64,000 nt of DNA from Anastatus disparis (Eukaryota; Arthropoda; Insecta; Hymenoptera; Eupelmidae): NCBI GenBank assembly GCA_017163975.1, contig JAFFSR010000015.1:2114501-2178500 (forward strand). The letters run 5' to 3'. The notes under the pieces are model-generated. The model saw only the letters and a program-made list of their open reading frames with translations. It ran no database searches and was not told the origin of the DNA. Positions 22,754 through 36,226 of this stretch are shown here, in pieces (positions within the stretch are counted from its first letter, which is position 1; each line of letters opens with the position of its first letter). Both the position numbers and the translations under genes were made by a program.

Positions 22754-24105
22754 ATGAGTCTTAGAAATTGTCGTAGAAAACCAACTAATGGACCTCGAAC
22801 TGTATACAGGCGCCGCAGTAATTTAATCAACTTAACGCAAGCGAAAATTTATTTTCCTAAAAGTAAAGTACACAAAACTAAAATAATATTACAATCATTC
22901 AGTGAAAATCCAATCCATTTTGTCATGTACATTGAAGTCTTTGTGAAAATTGAAAATAAACAAATTTATTTAGACCTATATATTGTGCGAATAGAATGTA
23001 AGCCCGTACTTAGCAGAGAATGGTTTCGTCAACTAGTAAACAATGATTATCTAAAATTCCTCGAAACGAAAGTCTCTAAAGTCAATTCTATACATACAGT
23101 CAACGCTGAAAATATTATTCAAAATTTATTTAAAAAATATGATATTACGAATGAACGTATAGAACCTTTAAAATATTACATGGCAGCATTTATATTTAAA
23201 GAAAACATGCATCCAATTTTTATCAAGCATAGAACAATGGAAAAGAGGTTTCTTCCATTAAAAATGCAGAAAAAAATTAAAAAGGAACTCGATAATTTAG
23301 TTAGAAAGAATATATTAATGCCAATAAAATCATCGGAATGGGCTACACCTATTGTACCCGTGTTAATAAAAAACGGCACGCTACGTATATATGGTGACTA
23401 CAGCGTGTCAGTTAATAAACATTTACTAGTTGATGAATACTCTTTACCTTAACTTGGAGAATTATTTTTTAGCAAGTCAAGAATGACAGTATTTTCCAAA
23501 ATCGATTTGAAAAACGCGTATTTACAATTAAAAGTTTGCAAAGAACAACAAAGTTTGTTCACGCTCTCGACCCACTGCGGTCTTTACAAACATACAAGGT
23601 TAATATTTGGCATAGCGTCCGCTCCGGTCATATGGCAACGTACTATAGAAGAAATTCTTAATGACATCAGTAATATCAAAATATTTTTAGACAACATTCG
23701 CGTTGCAAGTCGTACAAAAGAAGAGCACGTACAAAAATTAGATTTCATTTTCAAACATTTCCATACTTTTAATATACAAATGAATATCGAAAAATGCGAA
23801 TCCTTTACAAGTAGTATTCATTCCTGCGGTTAGGTAATAAATGAATACGGAGCAAATAAAGATCCCTCCATGTATGCGGCAATTGAAGTTATACCTAGAC
23901 CTAAAAACAAATCGCAAGTCCGTGCTTTTCTTGGGTTCGTCAATTATTACGCAAGATTTATAAATAATCTGTCTACTGTCTCACACCCAATATACAATTT
24001 GTTAAACAATAATACTCCATTCGTCTGAAGCAAACAGTGGGAGGATTCTTTTATTCAAGCCGAACGGGCTTTCAAACCAAATAAAATTCTGGCTCATTAC
24101 AATCT
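22754..24105 (+). pseudogene. Gypsy-type reverse transcriptase region
   Basis: 22754-23452 is open and ends in the RT start (KSSEWATPIVPVLIKNGTLR then IYGDYSVSVNKHL), preceded by a protease-linker region. After a stop, 23483-23833 continues with FSKIDLKNAYLQL, IFGIASAPVIWQR and FLDNIRVAS, where the usual catalytic YxDD has become FLDN. This loses the second Asp of the active site. 23850-24040 gives LGFVNYYARFINNLS. The MITE at 24109 then interrupts the RNase H junction. Confidence 0.8.
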
Positions 24106-24108
24106 TAA

Positions 24109-24340
24109 CCCTTTGAGGGGCACATTTTTCTGTAAAAAACGGGTTTTTTGAGATTAATTGTTTATAACAAATACTTCAATTAATGAATATTTGCAATTTC
24201 TCTATAAAATCTAATAAATCAGGTATTCAAGAGTTCAAAAAGTCTTATAGATGTCTTAAAAAGGCATATACGTTTTAGAAATACGGAAAAATCCAAAACC
24301 AAATAGGTGGGACAAATACGTACCACTGCCCCTCAAAGGG
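24109..24340. mobile_element. piggyBac-like MITE in the retrotransposon
   Basis: TTAA at 24105-24108 and 24341-24344. Perfect 14-bp inverted ends CCCTTTGAGGGGCA. 232 bp, non-coding. TTAA target with CCCTTT-type ends fits the piggyBac superfamily. It is younger than the LTR element it interrupts. Confidence 0.85.
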
Positions 24341-24344
24341 TTAA

Positions 24345-24890
24345 CTTACCGTTAATCGTAGCTGTAGACACAAGCAATTATGGTGTGGGAGCGGTTCTTT
24401 CTCATGCTTAACTTGACGGGTTAGAACGAATAATATAATGCACCTCTCAAAAACTAAATAATACACAACAGAAATACGCTAACATCAATAAAGAAGCCTA
24501 CGTGATAATATTCAGGATTAAAAAATTTTACCAATACATATTCGGTACGAAATTCACACTTATCACCGATAACCAAGCCATTACACGCATTTTCTCACCA
24601 AATAAAAATTTACCTACATTTTCTGCATTACGTATGCAACATTACTCATTATTTTTACGCGTTCACAATTACGAGATAAAATATAAAAACTCTTAAAAAA
24701 ATGCAAATGCTGATTGTAAAAAAATTTTTCAGCGTGGAGAGAGAGTCTGCGTCCAGAATCACGTAGGTAGCGACAAATGGCTTTTAGGCAAATTAAAAGC
24801 TAGATTAGGTACGTTACTCTATAAAATTAATTTAGACAACGGAAACACTGTGCGCAGATATGTTGATTAAATGTTAAAAATTAGAGAAAA
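24345..24890 (+). pseudogene. RNase H and integrase-tail remnant
   Basis: Starts with LIVAVDTSNYGVGAVLSHA (RNase H first Asp) and continues with KEAYVIIFRIKKFYQYIFGT and FTLITDNQAITRIF (third catalytic Asp). At about 24715 it jumps to GERVCVQNHVGSDKWLLGKL, similar to the C-terminal tail of Gypsy integrases. The integrase catalytic core is missing, a deletion of well over 1 kb relative to a full pol. Confidence 0.7.
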
Positions 24891-25506
24891 CACTCCTGTA
24901 AAAAATTCAGATATAGTACAATATTACCCTTCCCCACCTATTATTAAAAATGAAAGTACTAATTTAAGTAAAGATAAATAAAACTTAAATACACTAAAGA
25001 GTAAAGAAAAAACAATAGCATCTCCAAGTTCGCATGTACGACCGTTGAGAAATCGTAAACCACCAGACCACTTACAATACAATAAACGCTAAAAAGATAC
25101 TTATTTTTTTCTTTACAAGGAGGAGTGTGATATTTTCCATACATAGAGACATCTCGCGGTAGATTTAGATACTAGCAAACATTTTGTAATAGTGCAGGTG
25201 ACGGAAAAAGAAGTCGGCGCCCGCTCGATTTGCATCGCCACCACACTACTCTCCGAACAATTAAGACGCTCGCTATACGTACATTTGCGCATTTGAGTAT
25301 CTGTAGTTTATTGTATTAATTTCTTTTAGTGATAATTGTGTACTCGCGTAAATGTTGCGGTCACCCCAATAAATAAGTGAAAGCATAGCTTGTGACTTTA
25401 ATGTTACCCATGCTGGTCAGATATCCTCCATCCATGTGTCTTCCATTTTTTGTCCCGCCTCAACTCACGTGTGAAAATTGAAAAAGACTTTACAAAATAT
25501 ATAGCA

Positions 25507-25661
25507 TACTTCACACCGCATTATATAGCACCGGTTATCTTAATCTAAGCACCTTTTACATTTTTCATATAAATAATTTTTTTTTCTCTCCGACTTGTAC
25601 TGCGATTTTTTTTCGCATAACGAAAGTATCTGGTTCCACCGTATGGTGAGAGGGGGGTGGA
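25507..25661. repeat. LTR-flanking repeat X, downstream copy
   Basis: CACACCGCATTATATAGCAC ... GAAAGTATCTGGTTCCACCG and TATGGTGAGAGGGGGG match the block at 21214-21316, with an extra ~45 bp in the middle. Confidence 0.5.
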
Positions 25662-25740
25662 AATGTAACATGGCATTTTACTGCATGCTACTTAATATTG
25701 GAATAAAAAGCTATTGCGCCTTATAAAAATAGCCTAAGCA

Positions 25741-25741
<1 letters not shown>

Positions 25742-25814
<73 letters not shown>
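25742..25814. repeat. (TA)n microsatellite
   Basis: About 36 uninterrupted TA units. Confidence 0.95.
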
Positions 25815-25816
<2 letters not shown>

Positions 25817-26880
25817 CAACGAGTATACATACTCGCGCATTCAAATTTCCCGCCTGACGACCAAGCTACTATAGAACAATAGTTCTGAGCTCAGCCGCCA
25901 GGTGGCAACCCCGAATGTCGTTACGCGCAACGGGAAAAATGAAGCCAGAGTATATAAGAGGCCGAGAAGCTAACCAGAGCAGAGCAGTGTAGACTACGGT
26001 CTCCCCTCTCTCTTTACCTGAGTGAGCACGCTAGGCTAAGAGAGAGTGAGACAAGTAGTAGCCGGTTGCCTTCTCTTGTAGAAAGACTAGCTTCTCTCTC
26101 TTGCACATGAGGGTAGGCCGAGTGAGCACGCTGGTCTACACTCTAGTGCATATGCTGGCAGTTTTGGAGATACGTCGAGTGAGCACGCTGACGTAAATCT
26201 ATCTGCCTAGAGCACACTTGCAACCTTTTGCCGACGCCGCAATGCCGAACTTGCGCCGCTGAATTTAAGGATGACGTCCACCCAAAATATTATATTCCAT
26301 TCCACATTTCGCCACTAGCTTAATTAAGGGTATTGTCCACCCATGGCTTTCGCGTCCGCGTTTACGTGAATAATAGAATACATTAAGGGTGTTGTCCACC
26401 TATTGCATTTCATGTTAGTTTGAAGGACTCCGTCCGACTGCCGCGTAGTTATTAAGATATTAGGATAAGTTAAGGGTGTCGGCCACCCATTGTCTTTACA
26501 TCACTTAAAGGTCCCGCATACCTATAGAGATTCGTAATTTAGATAATCAAGGGAGCCAGCTACCCATCATTATTACCGTAGGATTGAGTATAACGATATT
26601 AGGTGCCGTTGCCTATTAGTATTATTATAATTAGTTATTAATCATTTGTCTCTTTTTGTTTTGCACATTGTTGCAGGTTAAAGCCGCCGGTACAAATTAG
26701 ACCGTCCAGGCCGAAAGTAAACTATTGTTTAGTTTCACTTAAAGATTCATTTATTAATTGATTTAATTAAATAGCCGTCAAGTGGCCAAAATAAATAAAG
26801 AACTAATTACTTTTGTAAATTACATTCTTATTTAAGGCTAGATTAGTTCATTAGTATTATATAACATAGTAGGTTTAGTT
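25815..26880 (+). promoter_or_regulatory. Possible solo LTR or noncoding promoter unit
   Basis: GC-richer than its surroundings and without a long ORF. GTATATAAGAGGCCGAG near 25950 is a good TATA box, with a candidate start (AGCAGAGCAGTGTAG) about 30 bp downstream. Three copies of GAGTGAGCACGCT lie at about 26021, 26118 and 26175, and four or more GTCCACCYA phrases at 26275-26500. AATAAATAAAG near 26790 is a candidate polyadenylation signal. This order (promoter, R-like leader, poly(A) signal) fits an LTR, but no second copy or internal region is seen here. Confidence 0.4.
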
Positions 26881-27012
26881 TTGATTAATACATTATTATT
26901 ATTTCATATTTGTAATCGTCGTTGTACATGAGTTTTATGAGTACAATAAAGCCAAGGTACTCCCTAGCATAACCAAACGTGTCAAACCCGGTTACTTTCC
27001 TTGACTTTCCAC

Positions 27013-28489
<1,477 letters not shown>

Positions 28490-29188
28490 CTTTCCACCAA
28501 CCGATCCCTCCAACTCCTGCCGATCTTACCCTGGTAACTCACTGAAGCGTCTGGCAACAGGAGTTAACACGTATTTTCCCTCCCAAAAGGGAAAAACATT
28601 ACAATATATATATATATATATATATATTGGGGCAAAACGCTGAAATCCGACAAATCTCGTGCGCACTCAAATCACTGATTTCGCTGAAACTTTGGCATAT
28701 GAAAATATATTCAAAAATAATAACTCGTGCAAAATTGAAGCTCAATTGGATGCCAGAGACCTGAATTACATAATCTCAAAGTTTAAAAATCAACTATTTT
28801 TCTAAGCATCGCCAAAATTCAAATTCTCAACCAAATTTTATCCAAAGTAGCTAATTTTTTCGTTTTTATCTATACTTCAACTTAACCGATAAGCACTTCA
28901 AGTTTCATGGAAAAAGTGATATAAATTTTATGATTTTTTAAAAAATCTGCCAAAATTCGAGTTTTTAATATTTTTTAATACGCAACCTTAAAATTTGAAA
29001 GTCTCTCTGTAACATTTAATTTGCGAGGTAAAACGTTTTAAAATTTTAAAAAACTTTGAAGTCGAATTGAAAAAAACTTTAGTTTTTCTTTAAACTCTCC
29101 AAGAAGTAAGTGTTAACATAGTAGAAAGTCCTTAAGAAGTTTTACCGTGTTTTTTTATTTATATTATATGTATAGTTATTTTTATTAA

Positions 29189-29565
29189 AAGGAGGTCACA
29201 TATTTCCGTCCTTTTCTAATCAAAGAATTGATTTTTTTACAAAAACTAATAATTTTAACAAAAAATGAAGAGAAAGCCGCATCTTGTATCAAGAAAAGCA
29301 ATATTTTTTTTTATAAAAAAGAATTAATTTTATCGCTTTGTTTTCAAAAAAATCTCGAAAAACTTAAATCATAGAGGTTAGGGTAAACAATTTGGTTTTT
29401 CAAGATTTTCTGGAGAATGAAGTAATAAAATTAATTCTCATCAAAGAAAATATTGCTTTTTTGATACAAGATGCGGCTTTCTTTTCATTTTTTGCTCAAG
29501 ATATTAGTTTTTGTAAAAAAAATCAATTCTCCGATTAGAGAAGAACAGAGATACGTGACCTTCTC
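29189..29565. mobile_element. TTAA MITE, GTCC core family
   Basis: TTAA at 29185-29188 and 29566-29569. Ends AAGGAGGTCACATATTTCCG and, on the other strand, GAGAAGGTCACGTATCTCTG. The arms pair around AAAGCCGCATCTTGTATCAA and AATTAATTTTATCGCTTTG-like stretches. Related copies: 31820 and 59795-60078. Confidence 0.75.
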
Positions 29566-29856
29566 TTAAGAGCTATAACTATTTCAATATCATAAAAATC
29601 GAATTTTCGAAAAATTTACAATACGCAACGTAGTCAATGCATTAACGTGGGAAACTCCATATGGATCGCACATTGAGTCTCTGAGTGCTACACAGAAGAA
29701 AAGATGACTTTTAATCCTTCAATTCGCGTGACTGGAAAGCTTTTTACGATATTTAGAACCAAAGTTACAGCAATTTAAATATTATCAAATGTCTCAGGTA
29801 GCCATATGGAAAACAAAAGTAAAATGTTATTGAGTGTAAATGATGGGCAACATTAA

Positions 29857-30236
29857 GAAGGGGCCGAACTATCTGTCTTTGTCTAATAGCGTTTTTCATT
29901 ATTTATGTAAACACTATCTGGTATAACAAGAAAAAAATAGTAGCCCCCGATAGATATTAGTATAATAAGTATATTTTGTAATAACAAACAAATTTTTTAC
30001 TGCTTGGTTTTTGAATAATTAGAGACCTACCAAAAAAAGATAGGTTATATTCTAGATTGCTAGTAGGTCTCTAATTAGTCAAAAACTATGCGGTAAAAAA
30101 TTTGATTGTTGTTACGAAATTTACTAATTATACTAATATCTAGCGGGGGCTGCTATTTTTTTCTTGTTATAAAGGATAGTGTTTATATAAATAATGAAAA
30201 ACGCTATTAGACAGAGACAGATAGTTCGGCCCCTTC
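29857..30236. mobile_element. TTAA MITE, GTCTTTGTCTAAT family
   Basis: TTAA at 29853-29856 and 30237-30240. Ends GAAGGGGCCGAACTATCTGT on both strands; arms then read CTTTGTCTAATAGCG / CTCTGTCTAATAGCG. The element is nearly a complete palindrome (CTAGCGGGGGCTGCTATTTT and its counterpart). A partial copy lies at 45231. Confidence 0.85.
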
Positions 30237-30240
30237 TTAA

Positions 30241-30660
30241 AGGTGATATAAATTAATTTATATGGATGATGAATAAAGCTTTCTAATAAAGTATTCAAGG
30301 TATCAATGCAAGTTCCCTTACATGTGAAATATGGTTCTTGCAGGATAACAATCGAATGAATGAATTCTTGTCTCTTAAATGATCTGCTATATCACTCAAT
30401 CCAATAAATTAATTTAGAATATACATTTTTATGACCACAATACTTTTTTCATACCAATTAGTTAATATTTTTTGTTTTTGAATTTTTTATTACGAAAATG
30501 TTTCTATTAATATTCTATCATTTTATTATAATTTTTTTGCTTTATTGCGAGGGCGTTACTAAAATGTTTTTTACATTATTTAGTTCAATTTAAAACCAAT
30601 AACTCAAAGACCCAAATACTCCTTTAAAGTTCATCATTTTAGAAAAAGAGGATATAGACC
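30241..30660. other. Noncoding spacer
   Basis: AT-rich, no ORF or repeat recognised. Confidence 0.4.
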
Positions 30661-31439
30661 TTTAAATATCAAGGTTGTACGTTAAAAAATATTAAAAACT
30701 TGAATTTTGGCAGATTTTTTAAAAAATCATGAAAGCGATAGAAATTACCTTTTATATATAACGTCATAGCACTCTCTCCATGAAACTTGAAGTGCTTAAT
30801 GTTAAGAAAACGAAAAAAATTAGCTACGTTGGATCAAATTTGGTTGAGAATTGGAATTTTGGCGATGCCTAAAAAAATAGCTGATTTTTAAACTTTGAGG
30901 TTATGTAACTCAGGTCCCTGGCGTCTATTGAGCTCCAATTTCCACTGGAATTCGAAATATCTAGTGCGCACTCAATGTATATGCAACATTTCACACCAAC
31001 TGGAAGAGCAAAAAAATAAAAATTGCTGAAACTTTGAGAAAATATTCTTTCTGTCACCCAAAATATGTAAAAAAATTTTGAAGGATTTAGATTGGAATGA
31101 TCAAGAGCTATAGATCCTTGAAATTTAAAAATTTTTCAAAATTTTTGGAAAAGTCCCAACTTTATCATTTTTTTTTGGAAATCCTGATGTTTTAGAGAGA
31201 AATTTATGAAAATACTTCTTGTTGTAAATGAAGAGTTAGCATGATTTTTTACATACCTAAATTTTGAAGTTTTCTATTGGTTTTTATATGTATTACATAA
31301 TAATTGAAATTACTCATTGTTCGCCACTTCAGAAATTGCTTTTCGAGGGCTTATTTTCTTCTATTTTACATGAACTCTGAAATAAATTTTTGATTATGTA
31401 AGTCAGAACCATCAATAAGAAGTTATGACAGTTTAAAAT

Positions 31440-31800
31440 ATATATTTTCATGTATAATTTATTTTCAATATGAAAAATAAATCATACATGAAAATATATA
31501 TTTATATTCAATATGAAAAATAAATCATACATGAAAATATATATTTATATTCAATATGAAAAATAAATCATACATGAAAATATATATTTATATTCAATAT
31601 GAAAAATAAATCATACATGAAAATATATATTTATATTCAATATGAAAAATAAATCATACATGAAAATATATATTTATATTCAATATGAAAAATAAATCAT
31701 ACATGAAAATATATATTTATATTCAATATGAAAAATAAATCATACATGAAAATATATATTTATATTCAATATGAAAAATAAATCATACATGGAAATATAT
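31440..31800. repeat. 43-bp minisatellite, 8 copies
   Basis: The word CAATATGAAAAATAAATCAT recurs at 31467, 31509, 31552, 31595, 31638, 31681, 31724 and 31767, a 43-bp period (first step 42) with almost no change between units. Each unit is partly self-complementary. The near-identity implies a recent expansion. Confidence 0.95.
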
Positions 31801-31819
31801 ATTTTAAATTGTTTATTAA

Positions 31820-32218
31820 GAGGCCGCCGTATCTCTGTCCTTTTTTAATTGAAAAATTGATTTTTTCCCAAAAATAGCAACTAGAGGCAGAAATAAAGAG
31901 ATGGTTTCGATGTGTTTAATAAAATGTAATATTTTCTCTGATTAAGATAAATTAATTCTATCGCTTCGTTTTTAAGAAAAGTTAGAATAACTTAGAAAAT
32001 AAGAAATTAGTGTCAAATAATGGGATTTTCAAGTTATTCCAACTTTTCTTGAAAATAAACCGGTGGAATTAAATTATTCTTATCAGAGAAAATATTGCTT
32101 TCTATTATACAAATTGGAACTATCTCTTTATTTTTGCCTCGAGTTATTAGTTTTTATAAAAAATAAATTTCAAACAGATTCGGTAAAACAGGTAACTGTG
32201 TCGGTATACGGCAGACTC
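31820..32218. mobile_element. TTAA MITE, GTCC core family
   Basis: TTAA at 31816-31819 and 32219-32222. Ends GAGGCCGCCGTATCTCTGTC and, on the other strand, GAGTCTGCCGTATACCGACA. The arms are paired around CGCTTCGTTTTTAAGAAAAG / TTTCTTGAAAATAAACCGGT. It abuts the minisatellite. Confidence 0.75.
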
Positions 32219-32636
32219 TTAACAATTTTTTAAGACAATTTTAATATTTTCGAGCCATTTATCACATGTCTTACATTCGATGCTTTCACTCAATTTAGGC
32301 AAATCAGTTATATCATTAAAAAATTTTTTTTTTAATTTGAAGGTATAAAAAAAATTTCAAGATTATATAAAAGATGTAGGGAAATATTGCTAATTAATCA
32401 TTTTTTAGATTGAGGAATTGTTTTCATTGAAAGATATTTTAAAATATATTTTTGTTTTCATAAGAAAATATTAAAATTGTTCACCTTTTTGGATTAAGTA
32501 AATTGGTACTGGATTCAGATAGATGAGTGCAGTAATTCAAAATAGATACCTAATTAAATTTTAAATTGTAACTATTTAACACTGGAATGATAATTTTATA
32601 TATTGAAGTATGTATATAATTAGCACGCTTCAGGAC

Positions 32637-33369
32637 ATGACGGAGCTCTTTGTCTTCTTATAATAGTTCCATTCCAAGTTCATGAATAAATGGTATGTTT
32701 AATCGAGTTTTTATCTACAGTAAAAAAATTTGTAAGATCAAACTTGAATTCGAATAATTCAAGTAATCAACTAAAATATTATAGATGAAAAGTTATATAA
32801 ACTTTGACTGTAGTGTGTTTCGAGGTTTGGTTTGCTGAGCCTGATAACTTATTTTCATTTTAAGTTTATGGGAACATAACAAGTCCAAATAATTTTTCGA
32901 TTAGAATGATTGTATTGAAGTAGCTTTAGTGTAGGCAAGTTACTGTATTTGTTTAAATGTTATATTTTAACAGCATGTCGGAGCTGCAGCAATCGAGTTT
33001 TGCTTTTTTAATTTTATCGATATCTTTTTAAATTATTAAATTAAACAAATATAATGACTTGTCCGCACTAAAGTTATATTAATACAATAATTTTTGTTAA
33101 AATAAAAAGTCATTTGGACTTGTTATTTTTTTATGAGCTTGGATTGGAAATTAGATATTAAACTCGACAAACCTAACCTTAAAATACGATATATTGAAAG
33201 TTTTTATTATAACTTTGTATGTATAATATTTTGGTGGTTTTCTTGAGTTGTCCGCACTAGAGTTTAATCTTACAAACTTTTTCTTTACAGCAAAAAAACT
33301 CGATTAAACGCATCGTTTATTCATAAGTTAGGATTGGAAATATTATTAGAAGGCGGACAGCTTCGTCAT
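32637..33369. mobile_element. Inverted-repeat element, ends ATGACGRAGCT
   Basis: Ends ATGACGGAGCTCTTTG and, on the other strand, ATGACGAAGCTGTCCG; both continue into TTCATGAATAAA/TTATGAATAAA and TTTAATCGAGTTTTT. Inner copies of GTCCGCACTA and GGACTTGTTAT also pair. No clear target duplication, no ORF. Confidence 0.6.
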
Positions 33370-34019
33370 GCTCTTAAAAGCTATCAATAAAATTAAAAAA
33401 AACAAAAATTGTTCTCAGCAGCTCCGACATCCCGTTATAATTAAAGTGCGGAATCCCGGTAGAGTGTTCTACATAAGTATTCGAATTATCCCTTTGAGTC
33501 CGTATTTATACTTAATTCTTTTGAGTTTGTTAATGTGTAATTATTTCATAATTTTTACAGTTATTCGGACTTTGCAATGCAGATTTTGAATGTTGGTTCT
33601 TACTAGACTACTCATCATTATATTCTGCTTAGTATTACAAATTCTTTGATTAATCAATAACTGTATGTTCGAATGATTAAATGTAAAAATGAAATATACG
33701 TCTTGAAACATGACATTGGATTACTTTTAATTATGATTTTTGACATATTTTGACCAAAAAAAGTAGCGTATTTTTATCCTAGTGTAATAGATTCTTTTTA
33801 TCATCAATAAGGGCAAATATTTTTAAATTTTCATTAAAATATTTTGAACTATGTTACTTAGTGAGAAAATAAGGAGAATATTACCATAAGGATATTAGTA
33901 GTTATGTTCTGTTGGACTAAGTCATTACAAATAAACATCTTAATTGAATTACAATATTTTTGAAAGAACTTATTTAATGTGTAAATGATTAGAACTTATA
34001 AATTTTTTTACTAATCTAG
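33370..34019. other. Probable intron upstream of the SLC17 exon
   Basis: No coding segment recognised; the 73-residue frame at 33368-33589 lacks family features. Confidence 0.4.
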
Positions 34020-34261
34020 CACATGTAGGACCAGCTGCTTGTTTATTAGGAATGACTTATGCTGAATGTGATCGAAGCACAGCTGTGATTATGATGATAC
34101 TGGCACTAACATTTAACGGTGCTGCCTGCCAGACTAGCTTACAAAATCATCAAGATCTTGCACCTAACTTTGCAGGCTCTCTGTATGGAACTATGAACAC
34201 CTTTGGTAGTTTTTCTGGCTTCATAATTCCAGCTATTATTGGAGCGTTGACTAACGAACAT
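34020..34261 (+). CDS. SLC17-family transporter exon
   Basis: A 242-nt internal exon. It follows the acceptor CTAATCTAG and ends at the donor CAT|GTAAGA (34262). The frame is open, entered with two bases of a split codon: HVGPAACLLGMTYAECDRST ... LTFNGAACQTSLQNHQDLAP then NFAGSLYGTMNTFGSFSGFI and PAIIGALTNEH. The QDLAPNFAGSLYG(xMN) stretch is the signature of the SLC17 branch of the major facilitator superfamily (sialin / putative inorganic phosphate cotransporter / vesicular glutamate transporter type). It covers about two late membrane helices of a ~500-residue protein. The following exon should begin with the equivalent of NT...W but I find none in the window. This is either one exon of a gene with very long introns or an isolated fragment. 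The exact paralogue cannot be told. Confidence 0.75.
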
Positions 34262-34820
34262 GTAAGAATAAATTTATGTATTTCAACTTTTTATTTATAA
34301 TCATCATTGATATAAAATCAACAGTAAAAATAGGCAGTTTTAAAATTTCAATAGTCAATAAAATATATTTGAATCATTCAAATCAAAGTTATTTCTTCTT
34401 GTTTTTTCATTAAAAAGTAAAGTAAAATTTAATAATTAATAAATATTAAAAATCTATCAACCTTTTTATACTTACTGTACATTACAGTGTACATGCATGA
34501 TTCTTAGGTTTGTTGAAATTTCACAGAAGTAGCTCAAAAATTCTTTTAATGAGCATATGGATCAGTGTGATTTAGCATGCGAATTCTTTTAAATAGCGTC
34601 TTTACCCTAAATTTGGCAATCAGTGAGCAAAAAAGTATGATGTCCTACTTGGAGAATGAGATGATAGGAAGTTTTTCTTCTCATTGTAGCAGTAAAATTA
34701 CATAGAATATACAAAATTAATAATTAAAGAGCCCAGCCAGATAAATATGTCAAAAGAGCCCTTGACGAGATCGTTATTCAAACTCATATAACTTTTTCAT
34801 TAACAAAAGTTATAAACTCA
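34262..34820. other. Sequence downstream of the SLC17 exon
   Basis: Starts with a splice donor; otherwise AT-rich with no further exon recognised. Confidence 0.4.
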
Positions 34821-35483
34821 CTAGGAGAGTATCAGACCTCCGGGTCACGCATTTCGCTCAAACTTTAAGATAAATTTTCAGATGTCAAAATATGAAAGGA
34901 AATAGAATTTTAGATCACAACGCTCAATATTTCCCTAGTTATAGGCAATTAAAGAATATTACTAAAAAATTACTACATTTTCAAACACATATAGTTCCTT
35001 AGCGTTGATAGCTAGGAGCTTGAAACTTTTTTTAAATGAAAGCTGAGCTTAAATCCTTTCGAAATAGTAGTTATAGCATGTCAAAATATTATTTTGTCCC
35101 AAAGTTATAGCGTAATAAACATTAGACCCAATTTCAGCTTTTGTTATTAATTAATGTTTTAAAAAGAAAAATTAGGTCCAATGTTTATCACGCTATAACT
35201 TTGGGAAAAAATAATATTTTGACATGCTATAACTACTATTTCGAAAAGATTTGAGCTCAGCTTTCATTTAAAAAAAGTTTCAAGCTCTTAGCTATCAACG
35301 CTAAGGAACTATATGCGTTTGAAAGTCTAGTAACTTTTTTAGTGATTTTCTTTAATTGCCGGTAACTGGGGAAATATTGAGCGTTTGGATCTAAAATTTT
35401 GTTTCCTTTCATATTCTGACATCTGAAAACTTATCCCAACGTTTGAGCAAAATCCGTGATCTGGAGGTCTAATACTCTCCTAG
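34821..35483. mobile_element. Palindromic TNA MITE, copy 2
   Basis: 663 bp, ends CTAGGAGAGTATCAGACCTC and, on the other strand, CTAGGAGAGTATTAGACCTC. The flanks are TCA (left) and TTT (right), so the 3-bp duplication seen at the other copies is not preserved here. Confidence 0.8.
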
Positions 35484-36025
35484 TTTGGCAGCCATTTAAA
35501 ATTTAAAATTAGTGTCATCTTGCCCAATTCATGCCTGCGACTACGAAAAAATTCTGAAATATTCCTTGTATCGATAGAAATATCTATGAATATTTTCAGA
35601 TTTTTAAAGTTGATAGAAGGTAGTGAAAAAAATTAAGAACCATAATTTAAGCATTTTTGTATATACATGGGCTGAAGGATAAGCTAGGGCACCTTTAAAG
35701 AAGGTATTAGGCCTTAGAATTGACTCTAGCATCTTGTCCAAACATAAACAATACAATATCAACATTTTGTAAAAGTCTTCCGTTAGTAACTTGAAGCTGT
35801 TATCGGAAAAATCCGCATTTTTCAATTTTGATTTGAACGTATTTGGTATGAAGAGATATCTACTATGAGAAGAATTATTTGTAAGTTTATGGATAAAATA
35901 GAGACTTAGAATAATTTATTTCAACCTATTATCTACATAATAATTATAGATATAATATATAAAATGTCAATAATAATAACATGAATATGAAAAAAATCAA
36001 TCTTCGTCACTTTGTTAGTGGTAAC
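35484..36025. other. Noncoding region
   Basis: No recognised feature. The 73-residue minus-strand frame at 35604-35825 shows no family signature. Confidence 0.4.
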
Positions 36026-36078
36026 CTTAGAGCATATACTACTGGAGGAAGCACGCCTGAACAAAGAGTGTAGACGAT

Positions 36079-36167
<89 letters not shown>

Positions 36168-36195
36168 GAGGGAGAGGGAGAGGGAGAGGGAGAGG

Positions 36196-36226
<31 letters not shown>

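Larger units (their letters stand above)
21317..25506 (+). mobile_element. Decayed Gypsy-type LTR retrotransposon
   Basis: The 5' LTR is 21317-21668 and the 3' LTR 25126-25506. They share AACATTTTGTAATAGTGCAG, GAAGTCGGC, ATTAAGACGCTCGC and GTCACCCCAAT, and end in ATAGCA. The 3' LTR starts TGTGATATTTTCC directly after a purine tract ACAAGGAGGAG (polypurine tract). The 5' LTR lacks the first ~50 bp. Internal order is gag, zinc knuckles, protease region, RT, RNase H, then a jump to an integrase-tail-like segment, so most of the integrase is deleted. Stops are present throughout. Confidence 0.8.
28603..31070. repeat. Foldback repeat with two nested TTAA MITEs
   Basis: A (TA)n tract at ~28603-28626 precedes the left arm (28665-29000), which pairs with 30660-31060. 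Shared words include GTGCGCACTCAA (as complement), AATTGGAGCTCAAT-like and CAGAGACCTGAATTACATAA / TTATGTAACTCAGGTCCCTG. Between the arms lie the MITEs at 29189 and 29857. No gene found. Confidence 0.6.

Noticed and set aside
31440..31800. CRISPR-like array
   Set aside because: Head-to-tail 43-bp units with no unique spacers, in a eukaryotic transposon-rich context.
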